Shown here one piece after another: positions 57,851 through 64,000 of a stretch of DNA of 64,000 bases. Source of the DNA: Terasakiella sp. SH-1 (GTDB lineage: Bacteria; Pseudomonadota; Alphaproteobacteria; Rhodospirillales; Terasakiellaceae); NCBI RefSeq assembly GCF_004564135.1, contig NZ_CP038255.1, positions 1,458,501-1,522,500 on the forward strand. Direction: 5' to 3'. Under the pieces are notes generated by a model. The model was not told the DNA's origin, searched no databases, and saw only the letters and a program-made list of their open reading frames with translations. Position 1 is the stretch's first letter, and each line of letters begins with the position of its first letter. A program made the position numbers and the translations under genes.

Positions 57851-59598
57851 ATTTTTTTAAATCTTTTCATAACGATATTTCAGCAATCGTCACCAAGCTT
57901 TCTTCTGAAGGCAAACTACCCGAAGGTATGGACCCGTCCCGCCTGACCTGTGAGCCCCCGCGCGATGCCTCCCATGGGGATGTGGCAACAAACGCCGCCA
58001 TGGTGTTGTGTAAACAAGCCAAGATGAAGCCGCGTGATTTGGCAGACATTCTGGCCGAAGAAATCAAAAACATTGACCATGTGGTTTCTGTTGATGTAGC
58101 TGGCCCCGGCTTTATCAATATCAAACTGGCAACTGAATTCTGGCACGCGCGTTTGCGTGATGTTTTGGCCGCAGGTACCAACTGGGGGGACTCAGATATG
58201 GGGTCCGGCCAGTCCATTAATGTTGAATATGTCTCTGCCAACCCGACAGGCCCCATGCATGTGGGCCATGGTCGAGGTGCCGTTGTTGGGGATGCGCTTG
58301 CTCTCTTGCTTTCAAAGGCAGGCTTTAACGTAACCAAAGAATATTATATCAATGATGCTGGGGCTCAGGTTGATGTCCTCGCCCGTTCAGCTTATCTGCG
58401 TTATCGCGAAGCCTTTGGTGAAACCATTGAAATCCCAGAAGGTCTTTACCCCGGTGACTATCTTGTCGGCGTGGGCAAGCAGCTGAAAGAGAAATTCGGT
58501 GATCAATGGCTCAATGCGGATGAAAGCGAGTGGCTGGCAGAAATCCGTCAATTCTCCATCGATGCAATGATGGGCTTGATCCGTAATGACTTGGCAGCCC
58601 TTGGTGTTCAACATGATGTATTTTCGTCTGAGCGCGAACTGGTTGAAAACGATATGGTGGGTAAAGCCATCAAATATCTTGAAGACCGCGATCTAGTGTA
58701 TACAGGTGTGCTGGAACCGCCGAAAGGCAAAAAGCCCGATGATTGGGAACCACGCCCGCAATTACTGTTTAAAGCCACGGACTTTGGCGATGATGTGGAT
58801 CGCCCATTGAAAAAGTCTGATGGCTCCAACACGTATTTTGCCAACGATATTGCTTATCACTTTGATAAATTCAGCCGTGGTGCTGATCAGATGATTGATA
58901 TCTTTGGGGCTGATCATGGTGGCTATGTTAAACGTATGAAAGCTGCCGTAAAAGCCATGTCTGAGGGCAAAGGTGATCTGGATATCAAACTGGCCCAAAT
59001 GGTCAATTTGATGGAAAATGGCGAGCCTGTGAAAATGTCAAAACGTGCAGGCACATTTGTGACCTTGCGCGATGTGATTGACAAGGTGGGTAAAGACGTT
59101 GTGCGCTTTATCATGCTGACACGAAAATCCGATGCCCAGCTGGAATTTGATTTTGCCAAGGTGGTAGAACAATCCAAAGACAACCCGGTTTTCTATGTAC
59201 AATATGCCCATGCACGTTGTTATTCTGTTTTCCGCAAAAGTGCAGAAGAAATGCCGTCTGTCAGCATGGATATTGAGAACTTGAATTCTGCGGACCTGTC
59301 TTTGCTGGATGATGAATCTGAACTGGCCTTGATGCGCCTGATGGCTGAATGGCCACGCTTGGTTGAAGCCGCAGCAGAAAGTCATGAGCCCCATCGTATT
59401 ACATATTTCCTTTACGATTTGGCTTCAGAATTCCATTCTCTTTGGAACAAGGGGACAGGAAATGTTCAATTGCGTTTCCTGCATTCAGATAACGAAGCCC
59501 TGACAAAATCGCGTCTTGCACTGCTGAAGGCGGTTTCTTTGGTCATTGCTTCTGGTCTGAACACATTGGGTGTAGAACCGCGTGAGGAGTTGCGTTAA
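57847..59598 (+). CDS. argS: Arginyl-tRNA synthetase
   Basis: Class I aminoacyl-tRNA synthetase of 583 residues that charges tRNA-Arg. The HIGH motif is HVGH at 138-141 ([14 protein letters not shown]) and the KMSK motif is at 396-399. The N-terminal add-domain and the C-terminal anticodon domain ([21 protein letters not shown]) are present. The ATG overlaps the dgt stop (ATGA) and its own stop overlaps the SPOR gene by one base. Confidence 0.97.
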   Translation: MNFFKSFHNDISAIVTKLSSEGKLPEGMDPSRLTCEPPRDASHGDVATNAAMVLCKQAKMKPRDLADILAEEIKNIDHVVSVDVAGPGFINIKLATEFWHARLRDVLAAGTNWGDSDMGSGQSINVEYVSANPTGPMHVGHGRGAVVGDALALLLSKAGFNVTKEYYINDAGAQVDVLARSAYLRYREAFGETIEIPEGLYPGDYLVGVGKQLKEKFGDQWLNADESEWLAEIRQFSIDAMMGLIRNDLAALGVQHDVFSSERELVENDMVGKAIKYLEDRDLVYTGVLEPPKGKKPDDWEPRPQLLFKATDFGDDVDRPLKKSDGSNTYFANDIAYHFDKFSRGADQMIDIFGADHGGYVKRMKAAVKAMSEGKGDLDIKLAQMVNLMENGEPVKMSKRAGTFVTLRDVIDKVGKDVVRFIMLTRKSDAQLEFDFAKVVEQSKDNPVFYVQYAHARCYSVFRKSAEEMPSVSMDIENLNSADLSLLDDESELALMRLMAEWPRLVEAAAESHEPHRITYFLYDLASEFHSLWNKGTGNVQLRFLHSDNEALTKSRLALLKAVSLVIASGLNTLGVEPREELR

Positions 59599-60680
59599 TG
59601 CCGCACAGGGATGATTTTGACGATGATTTGATGGATCCGTCCTCGGATGCCTATGATTACAAGCCAGTCTCAAGCGATGAAGGCGGCAAAGGAAAGGCGG
59701 TAAAACTTTTCCTTGCTGTCACGGTCATCGCCGGACTTGCAGGTGGTGCATGGTATTTTGTCGGCAATACACCACAATCAAGTGATGATATCCCTGTTGT
59801 CCGTGCTGATACGGCCCCAACAAAAGAAAAACCCAGTGATCCGGGCGGGATGAGCGTCCCTAACCGGGATAAAACGGTTTATGATCGTGTCAGTGGTGAA
59901 AATACAGAACCAAAACTGGAACGCCTCTTACCGCGTCCGGAACAACCGCTGGAAAAACCCGCGCGTGAACATGCTATTCCTGAACTCAGTGAATCCATTG
60001 ATCCTGAAACTGGCATGCAAAAGGTCAGTAAAGAGCTGCCAAAGCTTGAAGCCCCGCAAACAATTGTCAAAATGCCCGACCCTAAACCGGCACCGGGGCC
60101 TGTGACATTGCAAGCGCCAAAACTGCCGGAAGTCCCGTCTGAGGAAATGGCCGAAAAGATTGCGCCACCGCCCCCTGCACCGGTTGAAGATAAAAATGCA
60201 CCACGCGCTTTAACGAAACGCGAAGCCGTGGCTCCAACCCAGCAAGATAAGGATGATCTGGCTGCAAAAGTTGCAGAAGCTTTACAAGAACCTGATAAGC
60301 CGACAGAACCAGTTGCAACAGCAACCGAAGTTAAAAAAGAGCCTGTAAAGACAGCAGCGCGCGTTATGCCAAAGCCACCTGCGGTTAAGCCCCGCCCGGC
60401 AAATGCACTAAAACCTTTGGCAAAGTCTGGTTATACCTTGCAATTGCTCTCTTCTAAAAATGAAGCAGGCGTCAAGGCAACATGGCAGAGGATTAAAGCT
60501 AAAAACGCCGATATTATTGGCCGCCTTCCCGCCAATATTGTAAGGGCTGACCTTGGCCCTGCAAAGGGGATCTACTACCGCTTGCGTGTCGGGCCTGTTG
60601 AAACAGGTGATAAGGCCAAAAGCTTGTGTAGCCAACTCAAAAAACGCAAAGTGGGGTGCTTCATTGTCCGCGTACGATAA
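59598..60680 (+). CDS. SPOR domain protein (cell envelope, proline-rich)
   Basis: A 360-residue protein with a short acidic cytoplasmic start, one membrane helix (about 36-56), a long Pro/Ala/Lys/Glu-rich linker (about 60-275) and a C-terminal SPOR domain (GYTLQLLSSKNEAGVKATWQRI...VRADLGPAKGIYYRLRVGPVETGDKAKSLC). SPOR domains bind denuded peptidoglycan at division sites, so a septal role is likely, consistent with nagZ next door. The TAATG junction with argS indicates coupling. Confidence 0.9.
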   Translation: MPHRDDFDDDLMDPSSDAYDYKPVSSDEGGKGKAVKLFLAVTVIAGLAGGAWYFVGNTPQSSDDIPVVRADTAPTKEKPSDPGGMSVPNRDKTVYDRVSGENTEPKLERLLPRPEQPLEKPAREHAIPELSESIDPETGMQKVSKELPKLEAPQTIVKMPDPKPAPGPVTLQAPKLPEVPSEEMAEKIAPPPPAPVEDKNAPRALTKREAVAPTQQDKDDLAAKVAEALQEPDKPTEPVATATEVKKEPVKTAARVMPKPPAVKPRPANALKPLAKSGYTLQLLSSKNEAGVKATWQRIKAKNADIIGRLPANIVRADLGPAKGIYYRLRVGPVETGDKAKSLCSQLKKRKVGCFIVRVR

Positions 60681-61701
60681 CTCAAATCCACAAGCCGGTA
60701 TTTTCGGCTGTGAAGGATTGGAACTGACCGATTGGGAACGTGAGTTTTTTACAGACCTGAATCCGCTGGGCTTTATTCTGTTCGCCCGTAATGTGGAAGA
60801 CCCGTATCAGGTTCGTGCCCTATGCGATGATTTGCGCAGTTGTGTTTCTCATTCCGATGTACCTATCCTGATTGATCAGGAAGGTGGCCGGGTGGCCCGT
60901 CTTCGCCCGCCCCATTGGCGCGAGGCTCCAACCGCAGCTAAAATTGGTGAGCTTGCCGCCTTTAATATGGAAATGGGACTGGAAGCTGCCCACCTCAATG
61001 CCCGTCTGTTTGCTTCGGAATTATCTGATTTGGGGATCAATGTGGATTGCGCCCCTGTTTTAGATATTCCCATTGAAGGGGCTGATCCGATTATCAGTGA
61101 TCGCGCTTATGCGTCACATCCAGAATTAGCAGCCATTATGGGGCGTGCCGCCTGTCGAGGGTTTATGGCTGGTGGTGTACTTCCTGTCATTAAACATATT
61201 CCGGGCCATGGCCGTGCCCTTGTCGATAGTCACAAAGCCTTGCCTGTTGTTGACGAAAGTTTTGATATTCTCGATAGCGTCGATTTCCGCCCCTTTGCTG
61301 ATCTCAATGACATGCCTTGGGCGATGACGGCTCATATCGTTTATAGCGATATTGACCCCCATGCGCCGGCCACTATGTCCCCGCGCCTGATCGAAGATGT
61401 GATCCGTTCCCATATTGGCTACAACGGTGTGCTGATTTCTGACGACTTGTCCATGCATGCCCTGGAAGGCAGCTTTACAGACCGTGCAGAAACCGCTCTT
61501 GATGCGGGGTGTGACTTGGCCCTGCACTGTAACGGTAAAAAAGAAGAAATGTTGGCCGTCGCAGAAGGTCTACGCCCTCTGACAGATGAGACATATGACC
61601 GCCTGGAAGAAGGCTGGAAAATGTGTCGTGAAGGCTTTGAAGAAATTGATTTCGATCAGGCCGAAAATCGTTTTAACACCCTGATGGAACTGGTGAGCTA
61701 G
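60664..61701 (+). CDS. nagZ: Beta-N-acetylhexosaminidase NagZ
   Basis: Glycoside hydrolase family 3 enzyme of 345 residues in peptidoglycan recycling. VLPVIKHIPGHGRALVDSHKALP is the signature, with VDCAPVLDIPI and ISDDLSMHAL. No ATG is suitable: the TTG at 60664, with GGGG eight bases upstream, gives the expected short N-terminus before GIFGCEGLELT. It overlaps the SPOR gene by 17 bases. Its product, GlcNAc removal from 1,6-anhydro muropeptides, fits a cell-wall operon. Confidence 0.9.
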   Translation: MSAYDNSNPQAGIFGCEGLELTDWEREFFTDLNPLGFILFARNVEDPYQVRALCDDLRSCVSHSDVPILIDQEGGRVARLRPPHWREAPTAAKIGELAAFNMEMGLEAAHLNARLFASELSDLGINVDCAPVLDIPIEGADPIISDRAYASHPELAAIMGRAACRGFMAGGVLPVIKHIPGHGRALVDSHKALPVVDESFDILDSVDFRPFADLNDMPWAMTAHIVYSDIDPHAPATMSPRLIEDVIRSHIGYNGVLISDDLSMHALEGSFTDRAETALDAGCDLALHCNGKKEEMLAVAEGLRPLTDETYDRLEEGWKMCREGFEEIDFDQAENRFNTLMELVS

Positions 61702-61702
61702 C

Positions 61703-62395
61703 ATGGATTTCGCCAACATCGGATTTATGATTTCGGTGTGGATTCTGCCCATCATCATTGCCGTGACCATTCATGAAGCCGCCCATGGTTGGGTGGCTTG
61801 GCGTTTGGGGGACCGAACCGCCTATATGCTGGGCCGTGTCACTTTTAACCCGGTCAAACATATTGATCCGTTTGGCACCTTGATTATGCCCGGCCTTATG
61901 TTGTTGATATCTGGTGGAAAGATGATGTTTGGTTATGCCAAGCCCGTTCCCATTGATATGCGTAACTTCCGCCATATTCGGCGCGATATGGTTTTGGTGG
62001 CTGCGGCGGGGCCCGGTTCAAATATCTTATTGGCCGTCCTGTCAGCACTCGCCTTTTACGCCCTGCCCTTGTTGCCGCAAGAGGTCGATGTCTGGGTGGC
62101 ACATAATTTGGCGAACTCTATCCGGATCAATATTATTTTATGCGTCTTCAATCTGATTCCGTTACCTCCTCTTGATGGGGGACGTATTGCTGTAGGGATA
62201 TTACCCCGCCCGCTTGCCATGCGCCTGGCTTCACTTGAACGCTATGGGATGTTGATTTTACTTGGCATGATCTTCCTTGTTCCCTACGTGGGGGGCTTGT
62301 TTGGCTATAACCTGAATATTCTGTGGTGGCTTGTAGGTATTCCCGCTGAATTCTTGACAGAACTGATTATTCAAAGCGTTGGAATTACAGGATAA
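61703..62395 (+). CDS. Site-2 protease family (M50) membrane metalloprotease
   Basis: A 230-residue intramembrane protease. HEAAH at 24-28 is the zinc motif, and FNLIPLPPLDGG with D158 is the second zinc-site motif. About six hydrophobic segments are visible. There is no PDZ domain, so it is the short SpoIVFB/YdiL-like class, not RseP. The substrate is unknown. It begins two bases after nagZ and ends five bases before scpA. Confidence 0.9.
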   Translation: MDFANIGFMISVWILPIIIAVTIHEAAHGWVAWRLGDRTAYMLGRVTFNPVKHIDPFGTLIMPGLMLLISGGKMMFGYAKPVPIDMRNFRHIRRDMVLVAAAGPGSNILLAVLSALAFYALPLLPQEVDVWVAHNLANSIRINIILCVFNLIPLPPLDGGRIAVGILPRPLAMRLASLERYGMLILLGMIFLVPYVGGLFGYNLNILWWLVGIPAEFLTELIIQSVGITG

Positions 62396-62399
62396 ACAG

Positions 62400-63200
62400 A
62401 TGGCTAATCTGATTGACCTTGACCAGCATGAAGATGAAGACCTGCGCCCAAAGAAGCTTAAAAGCGCCCTGATCATCGACCTTGAAGGGTTTGAAGGCCC
62501 GCTTGATATCCTGCTGGAACTGGCACGTGATCAAAAAGTCGACCTGATCCATATTTCTATTTTGCAACTGGCCGATCAATATTTGCTATGGGTTGCCGAA
62601 GCGCGTCGCAAAAACCTTGAACTCGCTGCAGATTATCTGGTTATGGCTGCATGGCTTGCCTATCTGAAAAGCCGCCTTTTGATCCCTGAACAAAATGATC
62701 AGGAAGAACCCAGTGCAGAAGAAATAGCTGCTGCTCTTGCCTTTCAACTTCAACGTCTGGAATCCATGCGAAACGCAGGGGAAGCCCTGATGGAACTCAA
62801 TACGTTAGGCCAGCTGATCCATAAACGTGGGCAACCGGAAAGTTTTGGGAAACTGGATGAAGTCACTTATGACGTCACACTTTATGACCTGATGAAAGCG
62901 TATGGCGACCAGATGAATAAACATGTGGACCAGACCCTTCATATTGAACCCATGGATTTATATTCCATGGATATGGCGATTGAACGATTACGCAACTTCC
63001 TTGGAAAAATCCCAGAATGGACTCAATTGGTCAATTTTCTACCCAATGATTTAAAAAACAGTCTGCATACGCGTTCAGCCATTGCTTCAACCTTTGCAGC
63101 CGCTCTTGAAATGGCGCGGGACGGTAAGTTAAAAATTCGACAAAGTGACACCTTTGGTCCGATCTATTTTCAAAGTTCTGATGAGGAACCACAATCATGA
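62400..63200 (+). CDS. scpA: Segregation and condensation protein A
   Basis: Kleisin subunit that links SMC heads in the SMC-ScpAB condensin, 266 residues. FEGPLDILLELARDQKVDLIHISILQLADQYL is the N-terminal kleisin motif. The C-terminus carries a winged-helix region (TFAAALEMARDGKLKIRQ). The frame opens with TTG at 62379 inside the M50 gene; the ATG at 62400 with AGGATAAACAG upstream is used. Confidence 0.93.
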   Translation: MANLIDLDQHEDEDLRPKKLKSALIIDLEGFEGPLDILLELARDQKVDLIHISILQLADQYLLWVAEARRKNLELAADYLVMAAWLAYLKSRLLIPEQNDQEEPSAEEIAAALAFQLQRLESMRNAGEALMELNTLGQLIHKRGQPESFGKLDEVTYDVTLYDLMKAYGDQMNKHVDQTLHIEPMDLYSMDMAIERLRNFLGKIPEWTQLVNFLPNDLKNSLHTRSAIASTFAAALEMARDGKLKIRQSDTFGPIYFQSSDEEPQS

Positions 63201-63838
63201 GTGCAGAGGAACAGTTCCAACAGCTTCGTTTGTTAGAAGCCGTCCTTTTCGCATCAAAGGAACCCTTGGGCGAAAAGAAACTTGCTAATTATTTTGATGA
63301 AGACGTCTCAATAAAAGAACTGTTGCGCACCCTTCAGTCAGAATATGAAATCCGTGGCGTCAACCTTGTCCATCGTGGCAATGCCTGGGCTTTTCGCACA
63401 GCCTCAGATATCGCAGAACAACTGAGTGAATATCGTGAAAATGTCAAAACCCTCTCACGTGCGGCCGTAGAAACCCTTGCGATTGTTGCGTATCACCAGC
63501 CTGTTACGCGGGCAGAAATTGAAGAGATCCGGGGGGTCTCTCTTTCCAAAGGGACGTTGGATGTTCTTTTTGAAGCCGGATGGATCAAACCACGTGGGCG
63601 ACGGCGTACACCGGGGCGCCCCATGACATGGGGAACAACCGTCAATTTTCTGGATCAATTCGGCCTTGAAAAGATTGATGACCTGCCGGGGATTGAAGAG
63701 CTGAAATCAGCGGGGCTTCTGGATGCCCGCCCTGCAATCAACGCCTATACGGTACGTGGAGAAATGGAATTACCCCTTGATCACCCTGATCAAGAGCAAG
63801 ACGGCATAGAAATGCCCGAACCGCTTGAAGACGATTAA
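63197..63838 (+). CDS. scpB: Segregation and condensation protein B
   Basis: Winged-helix partner of ScpA, 213 residues. LRLLEAVLFASKEPLGEKKLA and LSRAAVETLAIVAYHQPVTRAEIEEIRGV are family motifs, then WIKPRGRRRTPGRPMTWGTT. The C-terminal tail is acidic (QEQDGIEMPEPLEDD). Its ATG overlaps the scpA stop (ATGA). Confidence 0.95.
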   Translation: MSAEEQFQQLRLLEAVLFASKEPLGEKKLANYFDEDVSIKELLRTLQSEYEIRGVNLVHRGNAWAFRTASDIAEQLSEYRENVKTLSRAAVETLAIVAYHQPVTRAEIEEIRGVSLSKGTLDVLFEAGWIKPRGRRRTPGRPMTWGTTVNFLDQFGLEKIDDLPGIEELKSAGLLDARPAINAYTVRGEMELPLDHPDQEQDGIEMPEPLEDD

Positions 63839-63888
63839 AGAAAAAGCACCTTATCGGAATTAACTCTAATATATGTCGTAATTGGGCA

Positions 63889-63917
63889 TTGCGGTGGAAC
63901 AATCTTTCTGCTTATAT
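63889..63917 (+). promoter_or_regulatory. Candidate promoter before the probable tatA
   Basis: TTGCGG, a 17-base spacer, then TTATAT, with the gene starting about 44 bases downstream. A visual match of moderate quality. Confidence 0.3.
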
Positions 63918-63960
63918 GCTTAAAAGACATATAATTATTGTAACACGGAGAACCCTTCCC

Positions 63961-64000
63961 ATGATGCCAAGTCTACCCCAGTTGCTTATTGTTCTGGCGA
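63961..64000 (+). CDS. tatA: Probable Sec-independent translocase protein TatA (partial)
   Basis: Only 13 codons are visible before the window ends. They read MMPSLPQLLIVLA, a short polar start then a hydrophobic helix, as in TatA. A GGAGAACCCTTCCC stretch precedes the ATG pair. Position after scpAB is the usual place of tatABC in alphaproteobacteria. Identity is therefore inferred from context and is tentative. Confidence 0.55.
   Translation, partial: MMPSLPQLLIVLA

Overview
The window is chromosomal DNA from an alphaproteobacterium, most likely a marine Rhodospirillales-type organism of moderate GC content such as a Terasakiella or Magnetovibrio relative. The genus is an inference. The class rests on gene content: an uninterrupted nuoABCDEFGHIJKL order with a 682-residue NuoG, homologues of mitochondrial complex I accessory proteins (NDUFS4-, NDUFAF3- and NDUFAF6-like), folate-dependent TrmFO, hopanoid genes hpnCDE, and dgt-argS-SPOR-nagZ-scpA-scpB-tatA in one run. 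No insertion sequence, prophage, rRNA or CRISPR array was seen, and no stretch much over 300 bases lacks a gene.

Layout. 1-10429 (minus): nuoA to nuoL, with nuoL cut by the window edge. 10624-11108: tRNA-Asp and two identical tRNA-Val genes. 11266-18197 (minus): HU, then the proteostasis block lon, clpX, clpP, tig, each followed by its own hairpin terminator, then tRNA-Leu. 18292-26069: metabolite repair (nnr), dadA, an orphan ParA ATPase with a Nudix hydrolase, and sulfur metabolism genes cysK, sseA, metC. 26066-29879: two single-domain response regulators, tRNA-Arg, an NDUFS4-like complex I subunit, a soluble hybrid histidine kinase and tRNA-Pro. 30677-38106 (plus): a nine-gene Mrp/MBH-type cation/proton antiporter operon. 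38140-42324 (minus): Panacea protein, an unknown protein, a lipoprotein, an AsmA protein and a membrane rhodanese. 42422-48531: trmFO, ilvA, an NDUFAF6-like protein and hpnCDE. 48622-52628: sodB, then yajC-secD-secF with an NDUFAF3/Mth938-like gene at the end of the operon. 52762-56556: DUF815 ATPase, ABC-type binding protein, xthA, a secreted HExxH protein and erpA. 56660-64000 (plus): dgt-argS-SPOR-nagZ-M50 protease-scpA-scpB, then the first codons of a probable tatA.

The main themes are respiratory energy conversion and membrane or protein maintenance. Complex I, three complex I accessory or assembly homologues and a complex-I-related antiporter lie within 50 kb. The antiporter is the most unusual system: it has three ND5/MrpD-like subunits and no full-length MrpA. 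The C-terminal part of MrpA is a separate gene, the gene order resembles the antiporter module of archaeal MBH complexes, there is one unrecognised 83-residue membrane protein, and the third ND5-like subunit lacks the conserved TM7 lysine. The gene for the split MrpA part also lacks a standard start codon at the position favoured by its Shine-Dalgarno sequence.

Starts were moved inward from the longest reading frame where ribosome binding sites, neighbour overlaps or family N-termini supported it.
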